In this document: positions 48,124-62,329 of the stretch, piece by piece | Position numbering within the stretch: the first letter of the stretch is position 1 | Layout of the letters: every line of letters begins with the position of its first letter | Source of the DNA: Hybos culiciformis | Lineage: Eukaryota > Arthropoda > Insecta > Diptera > Hybotidae | Direction of reading: 5' to 3' | DNA length: 64,000 bases | Assembly: GCA_964007475.1 (NCBI GenBank) | Contig: OZ023275.1 | Coordinates: forward strand, 10,271,829 to 10,335,828 | Made by a program: the position numbers and the translations under genes | Notes under the pieces: model-generated | Told to the model about the DNA's origin: nothing | The model's input: the letters and a program-made list of their open reading frames with translations, nothing else | Database searches by the model: none

Positions 48124-51100
48124 ATATTTTATTTTTAGGTAAATTACTTTTTGATTAGTGACATTTGATCTCAAAATTGATAACATTAGCATCAATATTT
48201 TTTTACGTTTTTTAAGATATTTCTTCTAAAATTAAGTACTTTTTTTTATTTTTTCAAAATATTTTTTTTCGATAATGTTTTTCCCGTAAGAATACGAGCA
48301 TAATTCTGCAGTATATTTTACAGAAACTATTATTTTTAATTATACTTGTTTGTAAAATAATGCTAAGTAATAATAAAGTACTGTCATTATTTTCGGAACT
48401 AGTATTAAAAAATAAGTTTTTTTAAAATAAACAGTTTTATATAAAATGTAAGTATTTTTATGTATTAAACAAAAATGAAAACATCAGAAGAATTTAATTT
48501 CCTTAATTTTATGTCAATGAATTTATTTTTTTATGTTTTATATAAATATTATAAAATTTTACTAAAATTAAAAAAAGTAAATGTGATATTATGGATTTTT
48601 TTGGCCACATGAAGCACATCAAAACATTTCTTAAAAATCATTAATACCGTTAGGTTAAAATTTATTTGATGATGTTATTCGTTAAAAAACTAAAGCATGT
48701 GATTGGAATTTAACATAAATTTCCATAATAAGAACATAAGCAGAAAATATTTCAAATAAAAATAAACTGCATTACTTGAAATTGGCGACCAAATGGTGAA
48801 CCTACCACGTTAAAAAATTTTTGATCAACATTTTTTATCCGGAAAATCAAGAAATATAATTTTTGTTATGATTTTTATCAATTAATCTTAAGATAATTTT
48901 TTTCATGGAATTTGTTTATATTAATTTTTGAAACTTAATAAAAAAAATTTGAACAATTAAGTCTGGTTTATTTATTTATTTTTTTTTTTCAAATAAATAC
49001 TTTTAAAAGACACAATAAAGGAAGATATTTATTTATAATATGTAGAAATTTAGTTTCACAATTAGATCTTAAAATTTCGTACACAATTATAATAGTTTTA
49101 TTGCACATTAAATTATTGGACACTTTCCCGCATAGTTGAACCTATGAAACATTGTAACATTGGTATTCACAATCCGAACCAGTAAGGATGTTCGTCGCTC
49201 ATAAATATATGATAATTATAGTTTTGTGAATTTTTAGAATTTATTTATTATTCAATATATATTTTTATCGTATTCATTCTACATCGTGACAAAAGTTTAA
49301 TAAGAGTGTTTGAGCGACTAACGACAATAATAACAATTTATTCCATCTAATCTCAATAATAAAAAGAGCTGAATAATAGTGATATTTTATCAATTTTTAT
49401 TCATTTATATTAAACATTTTTTAAGTCTAATTTTATGCTTTAATCACTGTAATTTTCAGTTATTTAGTATAATTAGTTTTATATTTTACTTTAATAAACT
49501 ATGTATGTATATATATATTTCATTTTTATTTCTCACTTTTGGCTTAATAAAAATGCTAAACTACAAGATTTTGTTGTTTTTTTTTTATATAATTTTCACA
49601 AGTAACATTTTATTTTTGATATACATTACATTCAATTTTATTTTTTCTTTCTATAAATATATTTATTAAAATTAGTTTTATTAGATTCAATAATATTCAT
49701 TAATATTCTTTCTTTTCATTTTAATTTTTTTATACTTAATTAAAAGGATTAAATATTTAAGCCATTATAAAATTTTCACATGTATTTATGAAAGTTTACA
49801 GAGTTTACGTAATGTTTGAAATCAACTTATCTTTCCCTTATGTAAAATATTTTTTTTTTAATTAATCTTCATCAAGTTTGTTTTAAAATTAAATATTCAT
49901 TTTGTAAATAAAAAAAAGAAATAAATGTATATTAATAATATTTATTATATAAATATTTATAGATATACATCAGGTATGCAATTAATGTAATTCAACACTT
50001 AGATTAAAAAAAAGATCAAAATTTGGAATTTTTGCCACGGCGATACTGTTCGACCTAAACTGCTTTTACGATTTGTTAATATAATTAAAAAATCTTTTCC
50101 CTTGCCTTTACAAAAAAAAATTAAATAAATTGAAAGTTTCAAGCATGCTGAAAAATAAATTTTTTCTCGATTTTATATTAAAAATTTATGATAATCTCGA
50201 CAAAATTATTTAAAAAAAAAAACAATTATAAAACCAATTGCAAAACCAATTGCAAAACGACCCTTTATTGAAGCTTTACGGGAAAGTTTGTTAGATAAGC
50301 TGATTTTAACACTGAAACAGTTGTAAAAAACAAATGGGTAATTTTGAAGCAATAAACTAAGGAGACTAAATTCTACAATAAAAAAAAACACCTGTAACTT
50401 CTAATCTCATTAATCTTCTATCCTGAATATCGAACATGTTGTTCCTAGATATTTAAGGAAATAAAACATTGTTTATTTGCGATTTATGTTTTTTCGTGCG
50501 TTGTTTTTAGAAATTGTAATTTGAAAAAAAAAGAAATACTTAAAATCGAAAGAAAAATTATTTTTTATTATTCCTGGAAAATTCTAGCCATTTTCAAATT
50601 TATATTAATGAGGTATAATAAATTAACAAAATTAATTTTTTATGAGGGTTGTAAAAAAATATTTTTATGTTTGAAAGACATTTATAAAAAAAAACTATTC
50701 CAATAAGAGTATTTTTAGGGTTTCCAGAAATCTAGAGAACTCAAAGAAAAAATTTTACAAGACAATTACTTAGGTATTTATTTCATTAAGCTAACTCAAA
50801 ATCATCTTACAAACAAAAATAAAAAAATTAGCAATAACTAATTTAGTACGTCAAATTTACATATTTTTTTTATAAGACGTTGCAGCATTTTTCTCATTTT
50901 TTTTTATAATCAGCACAAAATCAGAATCAGTTTTGTTCATTTGTTAACAATATAAAATTATGAACTTACAAGGTTTTTTCGGGCATTAAATTATCCATAT
51001 AACGATTTTGTAACTGTTATTTTTAGGAGTTAACAATAATGGTTCTATTTCTTCCAGATAAGTGATGTGAACATAAAATTTAAATTTAGGGTTTCTCCTA

Positions 51101-52979
51101 GGTGTTCTGACAATGTTTTTATTACTTGAATAAAAAATGTTTTATATATAATTGCTATAATTGCTTTTTCGACTTATTGTGCATTGCCTCTACATTTACA
51201 ACTAAACAAAAATTTATACCATAGCATTACCCGCCAGATTACGTAGTGTTTAGAGTGTATTGTGCAATTATGCTCTATTTTGTACCAATGATTGCATTGT
51301 ACCTATTATAATTATTATATGATGTTCTAACTAAGCTTTCTCTATTTTTTTTCTTAACTTTGGGCTGTAACTTTGAAGCATAATTTGTCACAATATTTTC
51401 ATTGCATGACATTACCTAAGAAATTTCTTTGTATGTTGTATCTGTATGTTCTTTATTATTTTAAATAATCTCAAAAAAATTGTACACTATTTTCATTCAC
51501 AGTTCAATTTAGATACTTCCGCATAAAATTGAAAAAAAAATGCGAAACATATAACTTTAAAAACTACTAGACATCTTTTCTAAAAATGTGAGGTTTAATT
51601 AATGAAAATTAAGAACTTTGCCTAGTATAGTGTGAATATAAGTATTAGTTTTCTTTAGAAAGAAATATTAGCAAAATACATTGAATTGTGTTGTGGGTTA
51701 AATAGATTGTACCCAAAATTATATTAAAAAAATCTATGCTAGACACTTCTAACAAAAATATGTAAGTAAACAAGAATCGCTTTTATCAATTACATTTTTT
51801 TAAGGTGATTTTGTACTTGTATCATATGGAAAAAAATATTAGTTTTTTTCTATTACATTATATTGGCTTTAATAGCAACATCATCGAAAATCGTTCGGAT
51901 TTTAGAATGAACTGATTCGTAAATTAAAAATTTAAATTTTTTCTTTTTTTTTTTGAAAATGTGAGGATTACTATTTTGTTTAAATATCAAACATTTCAAT
52001 TATAACCAAACCATGTCTAAAGAATCTATTATTTATTTTCAGATAATTCTAAATTTCAGTTATATAACATAAAGTATTACAAAAAAAAAGCATTTAAATT
52101 TTCGGTGAATTAATACTAATTATTAATATTTTTATTTTTTCATATAAATTTTTAATATATTATTTTTATATATAATTCTAAAACAAAAAAAATTGAAACG
52201 TTGAAATTATGTTTTAAGTCTTAGTATTTTATATCATAAAAATAATATGTCATTTTATATAGGGTATACCTTTATTTCGAAAAGCAATGTATATATTTCA
52301 AGTTTGTTCTTATGCTTACTAATCGATGAATTTAATTTAAGCAATCTATTTTATTTGATTAAATGATGAAATGCTTTTGCAACTGAACACCAGTAGATAA
52401 TTTTTAATAATGTTAAAATAAATTTGGAGTTTATAAGCTGTTTCAAAACTTAATTACCCATTAATGAATATCTAGAAAAAAAAAGTAGTCATTGTTTATC
52501 TAAATGTTATAGTTATATTAAGTTTTTTTAAATTTAAAAAATATAGGATATACGTATATATAATATTTAAAAATTTTAAATTAGCATAATTAATTTATAG
52601 AACTTTACATATTGGACTATCATTTTTCTTTGCAAAAGATATTTTAAGCAATCTTAATGCTAAATATATTTTTTTACAGTTTATACAATATTTATAATTA
52701 TGTATAATATGTGTATATGTTTTTTTTTTTAAATAATATTCAATTGAATTTTCAGTTAATATACATTTATTCCTTGAATTAAATGTTTATAATTTTTCTA
52801 AATAATAATTTTGAAATTAGTTCTATTTTGAAGACAATTTTCAAATTTTTACACAAAATTCTGTAAAATTTTTCTATATTAGTTATAATTTTATCAATAT
52901 TTTTATAAGGCTGAAATTTTATTTTTCCTTTCTTTTGTGAAAGATTTTTATTTTTTATAAGTAATATATTATATGTATG

Positions 52980-53335
52980 TATATGTAATTTATTCCCGAC
53001 GAATCTTAAATCCTGTTAATTTTAATTTGTGGGGTAGATCCGGGAATGTAGTTTATTTGAGTAAAAAAAAAATGTATTCACCGGAAAATTCGATTTTCAA
53101 AACGAATTTAATATTAATAGTATATCCTTTAAAATTAAAATATATATTTATCACTGACTGAATGACTGGCTGATTCATTAACGCAATTTTTGTTTTGTTG
53201 TTTTTTTTATTGTTATTTTTTTTATGCGCCCCAAAATTAATTATTTAACATGGTAATTTTTTTGTTATTTTTTCTTTGCATATTTATCAGTTTTCAACGG
53301 GCGCCTTGGGAGTCTTACAACCAACTAGTCTTATA
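52980..53335 (+). mobile_element. Possible Helitron-like or other dispersed repeat remnant
   Basis: Contains tttgtggggtagatccggga, tcactgactgaatgactggc and gggcgccttgggagtcttac, then ccaactagt. A ctgactgactg-type stretch and an end at CTAGT are features of some insect rolling-circle repeats. No replicase, only partial signals; alternatives are open. Confidence 0.35.
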
Positions 53336-56300
53336 TAAATAACTTAAAACCATTCATTAAGAATACTGCAAAGTTAGTTATTTTCCTATAACCTTGCTTG
53401 CGTTTTTTTGTATTTTTATTTGAAGATTTAGTAAAACCGTAAAGCGAAATGAATTATTTTTCATACATTGATATTGTGTGTGTTGATTGAAAATGACTAT
53501 ATTTTTAAAATGTATTCTTTATCAATGATAAAACTAAAATAAAACGCCCATTATATTCCAAAGTTATTAAAATTAGTCAAACAGGAATTCCTCAAGTTAT
53601 TTTGGGTTCAAGCTGAAATGAATAGGGAATACTACTTATCAAAGAAATTCATAAGATCGAATCGCAATATTGAATTTCACTTTTTTTTTTTGCTTTTTGA
53701 AAAAATTTTTGTCTAAATGAAAATGATGCCATGATATAAATTTAAAATATTAAAAACTAAATATCAGAATCCATCTATACGATGAACCTAAAACAGGGAA
53801 CATTTTCAATAAAACTTTTTATAAATTTTATGAAATTACATAAAAATATTATACATATAATTAATTATATATAATCTAGACTGATATATTTAAATAGGCT
53901 TGGAATTGCATGCACACAATCAATTTTCAAGCAAGTTGTGATGCCAGTTATATTGAAAATAATAGAGGAAATTAAGGCGAAATAAATGGTATACTTACCA
54001 TTTTATTCGTTGAAATTGATTTTTAATAAGTGTTATTCAGTTCAATTGTATAGTTTATGAAATGGACTATTGACACGATTTTATTGTTGTTTGAATTAAA
54101 ACTTTTCTAAAACATACAATAAAATACAACAACTCACATGGTTAAAAGACAATTTCATAAAATTATACATTACTATAATAAATAAAAAAATTAAATATTT
54201 CAAAATTTTGATTCCATAAAGTGATAAAAGCTACATCGTAGCATTCGTAGCCTTTCTAAATGCATCGGCCTTGTATATATAATGAACAGTATAAAATAAA
54301 TGCATCAATATACATTAGGTACGCACTTTAAATGGAGCATTTGCAAAAGCAGAAACAAATATGAAATTTTATTTCAAGCATATTTTTATGTTTTAAAGAT
54401 ATTATTCTACGATCAATTTGTATTTTTATAATTAATTATATATATATATATATTATTTTCTATAATTCTTATCATTATAATACAGAGAAGTTAAGAATAA
54501 TTATAATTAATTCTTAATATGACCTCTGTTTAACCGATAAAATCTTAAGTCAATAAACTAGTTTCTGAACAGCAAAGCTTCGAAAATAACAATAAAAAAA
54601 ATTCTTGATACAATAACTTTTTGTTTTTTTTTTTAATTTGAAGATTTCGGTGAAACATGCTCTTTTTACAACATATTTCCATTCAACTTTTTTTATTTTG
54701 CACAATAATAAACTTCAAAAACATATTATTTTGCACAATAACAAACTTCAACAGAGAACTAATTTTATTAAAAAAAGTATTCTGTTGTTGCAAGTCGTTT
54801 ATTTTTTCATTATAACACAACTCAGACAAAAAAGATTAGTAAAATAATCTGTTATAAGATTTGAATCTACTTGTTGTAATATCTAAATAGCTAAATATCA
54901 TCTTTTGGATGGAAAATAACATCAATATCGACAACTTTTGTGTCGATAATAATAAATTGATTATTTGGAAATATTATAGATTTTGAAATTTGGGCATTTT
55001 TTCGTTAGCAAATATTTATATGTATTATTATTGAGTAACACCATTTCCAAGTGACGAATTTGTAAATAAAAAGTGAAATAAATTTTTTTATAATGAAAAT
55101 TTGGTATGTCATGCTAACATATTAAGAACTGTTATGATATTTTTAGTCAAAAAATTATGCAATTTTAATTCTTAATAAAAAGTATTCTACATTAATTATG
55201 TTTCTTAAGCTTATTATTGGTGATTTTTGTTTACATAAAGTTAATAATACGAACAATATAATGTGAATGAAAACAACGTTTGATATTCTTTTTGATTTCA
55301 TTTTTTATAAGAAACGTTCATTCGATTTTACTTAACCTAAGTTGATGAAAAGGAAATATCTGAAGCCAGATAATGTTGAGTCAATTAATTTGTAAGAAAT
55401 TTATGTTGATCATTACGTCAAGTACAAGATTACAAATTCACAAGATCAATTTTGACATACTTACAAAAGCTGGCCTCTGTCTAGTTTTCAATCGACTACA
55501 TTTAAATTTTTTGGCAATTTGAGTAAACCTCTTAATTCTAAATTTTAAATTAGAGAAAAACGTAATGAAATACCTTTTTAGAACATTGAGTGCATGCACA
55601 TTTATATTTTATGCTTACACTTATTACATAAAACATTTAGATTTAACTGATGAGTATAATTCCATAACTCCTCATTACTTTGATTAATAAAAATAAAAAA
55701 AAAATCTAAATAGAGATAAAACCAAAAAGTAAAATTATTGAATTAACAAATAGTTTCTTATTTGTATATAAATTATTAATGAAGTATTGCTACAATTTAA
55801 TTTTTTACGAACATATTTCCTTTTGCTTTCAACTAATTTCTGATTCAACGTATGCATAAATTGATAGGGATTTAAAATTAAATTCATAATTTTGCTTCGA
55901 AAAAAAAGCACCGGAATGAAGTTAAATTAAATACCAGGTTTAACAAAAGCTCAAATTTTATTTATTTCCTTCAGTTATTCCACCAAATCGTATTCCAAGT
56001 ATAAAAAATTATGTCTTCAGTGACATTATATCCTTTGTTTAAACATGCTTGAATTCAATAACTAATTTAATTTTTCAAAATAATGTATAACTTTGTCTAA
56101 TAGAAACTTATTTATAATTAAACTACGATTAGATGGGAGAATTAAAAAATGTGTACACATTTTTAGGCTTTTTAGGCTTTCGATGAAAATTTAAAATTTT
56201 TATTCATACCGATGCTCTTTTAAAATAACATTTAAATATAAATAATTTCTAAGATATTTTTTAAGTAACCAAAAATAGTTAAAACAATCTTATAAAATTT

Positions 56301-56760
56301 ATTATTATTTAAATAAAGTATATGTAAACAATAAGAAATATTGAATAAACAATCAATTATTATTTTTAACAAATAACTTTTTTTAATTATACTAAATTTC
56401 AATTTGGGGCCGTGCTTCAGTTAATTCTAAATTTTTTTTTCTTTAAAATGAATAAAAAATTGAAAAAAAAAAAAATAAATGATCAATAATAGGAAAATCA
56501 CACAATTTTTTAGTTTTCTTTTTAGTAATTACAAATATATAAATTTTTGTTACTTCTTTCAAATTATTTTTATTTTCTTGTAATGAATTACTAATCAACA
56601 ATATAAATAATTTTATAAAAAAAAAAAAAAACAAAAAAGTACTAAAGAAGTGTATTTTTGTTAAAATGATCGTTTTTTTTCTAATTAAAATTATAAGTAT
56701 TTCAATAATTCTTAATATTTTGTGAAGTATAATAAGATTAATTTGGTTCATATTTAAGTT

Positions 56761-59700
56761 TTATTGTCCATTATAAAACTCTACATTAGCATTTGAATTA
56801 ACTATTTCATCCCAAGCTGAAAAAAAAATTAAAAATTTGTAACAATTTCAAGTAAAATCATTAAATAAAATAAATTTTTTAAGAAATATCGGAAACAATC
56901 TTCTTCGAAAATTTTACTTTAGATTAACCCTTTCGCGGACTCATTTTTTAGTTGCTGTTCCCAGAACGTCACTTCACAAAAATAGTATTTTTTTATAACA
57001 GAAGTTTTTTTTTTTTTAATGTATTTCTTGGTACACCAGAGAAATTATTTGTAGTTCTCGTGGGACACTAAATGCACACAACTCATATATTTCGTGGCGT
57101 GTATAGCCGTCATGATTTTATTAGCAAAATAATTTTTGACGTGTATACACGGCATGTCCCAACAGAACGCAGTAATGGACAATGACGTGTATACACGTCA
57201 TTGTCCATTAAAGGGTTAATTAATAAATGATATTTTGATACTGATAATCGTAATTTTCAATATGTTATGCATCTCATTAAAACGTTGTTCAAGGATTCAT
57301 TTAGCAAAATAAAAATAATAAGGGGTTTGAATAAACTGGATTGAATTAGTTAAGTGAGAATAAAATTCCCTTAACTAAAATTATCTCTACTGTTATTATG
57401 TGTGTTATGTGTCACTCACCTGAACCAACAAAATTTATTAGTTGTTCATTCGATTCTGGTACATTAGATGGTTGAACATATCGCACATTATATAAAAATT
57501 TCTTTGATTTTTTCCGATTTTCTAGATTATCATAAGTAGAAATATTATTTGAAATCGATTGATTGTTGCTATCTAAATATGATGATGATAATGATTTTTT
57601 TTCATTTAAATTTGATTTTGTTTGTTGATGATCCTTACTACTTTGTTGATGCTGATCATTGCTAGTATTATTATAATTATTATTTAGAGCACTATTATTT
57701 TTAAATTTGCATTTATTATTTATACTATCAATATTAGTTGATGTAGTATTGAGTTCACAATTATTGTTTTCGTTCCCTAAGTGTGTCATATTTTTTATAT
57801 TGTTATTGTAATTAGCAATATTTGTTTTTGTTATTGTAGTTGTAATTTGATTATCATAAACGTCTTCTAATATTGTTGATGATAATTTGGGTGAAGCTTC
57901 TAATTCCTCGGATAAATGACTTCGATTATTTACAATTGAAATAGTTGATGAATAACCACAATCATCAGAATGAGAAGAATTTAAATTACTTTCTATTAAA
58001 TTATTACTATTGTTATTATTTTCATGAAGTTCTGTTGAGTTCAAATTGCTATCGATATCACAATTGGAACTTGCGATCTCATCGATAACAGCTTCAACAT
58101 CAGTCGATTCGATAGTATCAATATTTCCTAAAAAAAAAACGATTACTATAACTGTTTTACATACTAAAAAATGTTGAACTTGAATTAACTTGTTATATTT
58201 TTTTTTGCCTTGGATTGTAAGATTTATATTGAGATTTAATTTCAATAAAAGTTGTTATGCAAATTTAGTCCCATTGAATCTAACCAGTAGAAAAGTAATG
58301 AAGTAGTTCAGACGCGACAAGAAAAACAAACAAACGGATTTAAGAATTAGTATCATTCTGTCTTGGAAGTTTACTGCCGACAACTAAACAAACTAAACAC
58401 ATCACATGCTGCTGACAGTGAGAACTCTGCCTCGGCAGTACTAACAAGATCATATATAGAAAAAAATGCAAAGTCTTCAGTAACTTCAAATAGTGCAAAC
58501 ATAGTTGAAAAATTATTACTAAAAATATTTTTTCCGAAATTACCACTATTGATTTCATCGTTATAAAATTGCAATTCTTCTTCTTTAAAGTCACCAAACG
58601 TAAATGTATTCAATATATTCATTTGATTTGGATCAGGATTTGGATCGTTTAACATAATCACAGCCGGTAAGGATTTTCTACTGTTGGATATTGATGTTAA
58701 ATTTTGTTGGCTATTATTTTTAAATTCTTTTTTAATTTTTCGATTTGTAATTAAAGATTGTTGTTCAGTTTTATTGATTGATTTCCGTATCTCATAATTT
58801 GATGACACTAATGGTAAAAGTGGTGGGGACATTGTTGATTCTGATGTTGTTGTAGTGGTAGTAGACATATTTTTCATTATTTTTTTATTACCACTGCTTA
58901 AATTTGAATTATTATTATTACTATTAATATTACCTAAATTATTATTATTAGATGATGAGGTATTATTTTTAATATCGTTTATCGAATTATTATCTAAAAT
59001 TTTCGATTCTAGGTGTGGTTTTATAACTGTTGTCGACAAAGTTTGTTCAATAGTTACAACTTGAGTTGCTGCATGTCTCTTTATTGTCTTCTCCAATGCT
59101 GGATATTGATCATTATTAAGCATATTCTCATTATCAACGCTTTTTGATTTTTGTAATGTTTGTTTTGAATTAGGTGTTTTATTATTACAAATATTTTGTT
59201 GAACATCTGTTGGTTCTATAAAATTTTCTGGCAAATTTGTCAAGGAATCTGTTAATTTCATATCATTGCCACAGCTGCTTGCCATGGAGCTATTAGCATT
59301 TCCTAAACTTTGCGAATAAGATATCTGTGGTCTTAATATTGCATTATTGGTACTACTTGAGCTACTATTGCAACTGCTTAAACTACCTGATCCATCGTTT
59401 AAGGACAATAAATTTGGAAACTCTTTAACATTAGATGATTTTTTTGAAACATTTTTAGCAGATGGTGCTAGTTGAGCTGTAATCTTATTGTTGTTTACAG
59501 GATTATTATTGCCTGAAAAGTAAAAAAAACAATTAACATTGTAAATTTGAGTGGAACAGTGTGGAACGTCTTCAGGCAGACGTTCAATTCGTCGGCGATT
59601 CTCGCAGATTGAGTAAGTCGACTTTTACATTCGAAAGAAAAATTAATTTTTTTTTTGTATTTTTAGATTAGCCCAACTCAATAAATTCAATAAAATCAAT

Positions 59701-61414
59701 ATTCAATTCCTATTCATTTCTTCGTTTACTGGAATTTTTTTCGTGTTTTCTAAAGAACTTAAAACTTTCGTTCTTGAATAACTCAATTCGACATCGACAT
59801 AAGATAAAATTGAATACAGAATAGTGAAGAAGAAATTTTCGAAATAATTCAATCAATAATGTCAAGTGCACAACATGTATATGTTAAGTACATATAAAAT
59901 TTTCAACTAAAGGAACATTCTAAGTAATTCTAATTTTGGTAATATTTTTTTAATAACTATTATATTTTAAGAGATATATGATATATCTCAACAAATTTAG
60001 AATTTAAAGTTATAACTATTCGAAAATAATTTTCGTTATCGTTGTGGCTAGAAATCTAATTTCGCTTTTTTCATTCATATTTTTGATGTTCTAAAATCTA
60101 AACGTTTTTAATTTACTCACCTAAAGAAGACGAAAGTTTGGTTCGAGCCATGTCGGCATAAGATTTTATTGCATTAGGGTTGCCACTAGAGTTATTATCA
60201 TTAGCAGCCATTGTAGTTGATGATGTTGAATTATTGAAATGTCTATTAGAAGATGATTCAATTGGCAATGAATGAACAGATTCCAAATCAGAAGAATCAG
60301 ACTTTTCTGATGGTGGCATTGAGGACGTTGATTTTCTTCGACTTTTCTTCTTTTTTTGTCTCTCTTCTTCAAATGAACTTAAATATGAATCATTTGAACC
60401 GACCTGATATTTTTTCTGTTGATAATTATTATTACTAGTATTTTGATTATGAATGGCAAATTCTTTTCCATTTTTATTATAAGTGCTATTATTACAGTTG
60501 TTATTTATATGAGTGGGACGATCTGTATCATTGCTTTGACGTTTTTTTGATTTTTTCTTTTTTGTAACTACAAGAAATTCAGCTGCTTCAAATTGTGATG
60601 ATTCTGTAAGTGATATCATTGACGTTGAATTGGTTTCTTCTTTTTTATTGAATGAAACTGGAGTAGTCAATGGCCTTTTGATAATGGAATTTTCCAATTT
60701 TTCAATTTTATCTAATTTAATCTGCTGTCCGCTTGAATCATTTATTAAATGAGCCTGCGTCGTACTTATTTGATTTTGCTGAGAATCTCTATTTTTTTTC
60801 TTTTCTTTTTCTTTAATTTTTTCTCTAACTTCCTCTATTGCATTATTTTCACCCAAATATGTTAATTCCTCTGTACCCCATGATCTTCTTTCACTTCGTT
60901 TATGTTTTGTATTAGGAGAATCTGCAGTGCCAGTATTTGGTGTTGTTGCGATTGTTGTACTTGGACTAATATTTAAATTCGAATTAATATTACTCGCTAA
61001 TTTATTACTATGTGACTGTTGTTGTTTTCTATTATTTCCTAGCGCTGAAATTTTAGTTGTATCATCTTCATCCAATTTTGTACAACTACGTAATTCTTCC
61101 AATGAATTAGATTTTTTCAATTTTTTCAAATCTTTATCTTTCTTTTTATCCTTTTTTTTATTATTATTTATATTATCATTTATTTTGCTATTCTTCTCAG
61201 TTTTTTTATTAATATCCGTATCTTCAATATATTTAACAAGATCTTCAACTGGATCTTTTCCTCGATAACCAGCTACTGATTCAACTTCTATAGTTTTCGT
61301 ATTTCTTTCTGATTGAGATTTTTTCTTTTTAGCCTTGGCTTGTGATTGACAAGCTGAATTAGTAGTGGTGGTGAAGGTAGAATTCAATGAATTCCCGTTT
61401 TCATCAAACTGCTT
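56761..61414 (-). CDS. Large Lys/Asn/Ser-rich protein, 5'-partial, unrecognised
   Basis: I do not recognise this gene. Four exons join in frame: 60,121-61,414; 58,544-59,512; 57,420-58,127; 56,761-56,816 (stop TAA). Acceptor TTTCAG at 61,415 implies at least one upstream exon. 1,008 residues are visible, mostly low-complexity. Conserved-looking islands are GKDPVEDLVKYIE (52-64), a Lys run (86-101), SLEELRSCTKLDEDD, RSWGTEELTYLGE (about 177-189), a charged helix EEVREKIKEKEKKK, AAEFLVVTKKKKSKKRQ, SFEEERQKKKKSRRKS, SYADMARTKL (end of the first exon), EFPNLL and DQYPALEKTIKRHAATQ, then PAVIMLNDPNPDP, FTFGDFKEEELQFYND, KKFLYNVRYVQPSNVPE and the last-exon peptide AWDEIVNSNANVEFYNGQ. All three visible introns are phase 1 (Gly or Ala codon split). 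Several basic patches suggest a nuclear or RNA-linked protein, but that is inference. A piggyBac-like MITE lies in the last intron. Confidence 0.8.
56928..57215. mobile_element. piggyBac-like MITE, TTAA target duplication
   Basis: The 288-bp element begins CCCTTTCGCGGAC and its inverted end begins CCCTTTAATGGAC. It is flanked by TTAA on both sides (56,924-56,927 and 57,216-57,219). CCC..GGG ends at TTAA are the piggyBac signature. An internal palindrome aatgacgtgtatacacgtca lies near the right end (57,181). It sits in the last intron of the minus-strand gene, about 110 bases from the last exon. Confidence 0.85.
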
Positions 61415-62329
61415 CTGAAAGAAAAAAATCAAAATTTAAATTACTTTAAAATATTAATTTGAAAAAAAAAAAAAAAACGTAAAACTGAATTTAAACTTAT
61501 ATGTGAAACAATTTTTATAACAAAAAAATTACAATTACAAAATGAATTATTCTTTTCAACCAATCTCTTTCTTTTTTTCAACTTTTGAGGGATTATGCTC
61601 GTAGTTTTATTGTATTAATCTATATTATATATACATATATTTATATTTGCCGCAGTTGAGTCGACATTGCCCAAATGAAAATAACTTAAAGACGCAAAAT
61701 CACTAGAACTTATCGAGTTTTGCTCCAGGCCAAAATAATATAATACTTGTTCAAGAACTACTGATTATTCTTATAAATAAGAAAAACTCAAGGAATTTTT
61801 GAGTTTATATTAAACCAAAGTTCTCTAACCCTTTAAAAAAAAAAACTTTATATCAGACCAGAAAAAATTTTTAGAAATTCTCTAATTTCTTGATCTCAGC
61901 GATTTAACTTTTAAAATTCATCATTATTAAAATTAAATATAAGTACGTAATGTATATAATAAATTTCATGAACTCTATTTTTCCAATTGGGACCTGATAC
62001 ATTAGCTTTGAATTATGAACATTATTTTTACAAATTTCAGGTCTATGTATTATATATATATATTATAAAATGCGAATAGGTAGTTATTAAATAATGTATC
62101 TTGAATATAAATGAATAAATAAATATTATTGGTCAGAATTTTAAATAGTTAATCGATTTGTTGCATAATTGTTAATAAACAAATAATTTTAAAAATAAAA
62201 AATTAAAAAAAATAAAACTATAAAATTAAAAACAAAAAAATATATGAAAAAAAAATTAATAAAAAATTAAATTAATAAAATAAATTAACTAAAGTTAACA
62301 AAAAACTGAATTAAGATAATAAATGAAAA
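61415..62329 (-). other. Intron of the minus-strand gene, nothing else seen
   Basis: AT-rich sequence upstream of the first visible exon of the large gene. No upstream coding exon could be recognised here or further right, so the start of that gene is probably beyond the window or in a short exon I cannot see. Confidence 0.5.

Larger units (their letters stand above)
47940..56760. other. Non-coding interval between mael and the next gene
   Basis: 8.8 kb of AT-rich sequence between convergent genes. Open frames at 49,379, 50,206, 50,521, 54,638 and 56,443 are composed almost entirely of Ile/Leu/Phe/Lys/Asn and look like noise. A possible Helitron-like remnant sits at 52,980-53,335. Otherwise I see nothing. 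Confidence 0.6.

Noticed and set aside
49379..49669. 96-codon frame resembling a membrane protein
   Set aside because: Composition is almost only Phe/Ile/Leu/Tyr, as expected from T-rich DNA; no upstream context or recognisable motif.
56443..56751. 102-codon minus-strand frame downstream of the large gene
   Set aside because: Ile/Lys/Phe-rich AT noise overlapping the 3' flank of a real gene.
58371..58543. Extension of the minus-strand frame beyond 58,544 in the large gene
   Set aside because: A GTAATT donor at 58,543 and a matching acceptor at 58,128 join in frame; the extension reads as intron sequence.
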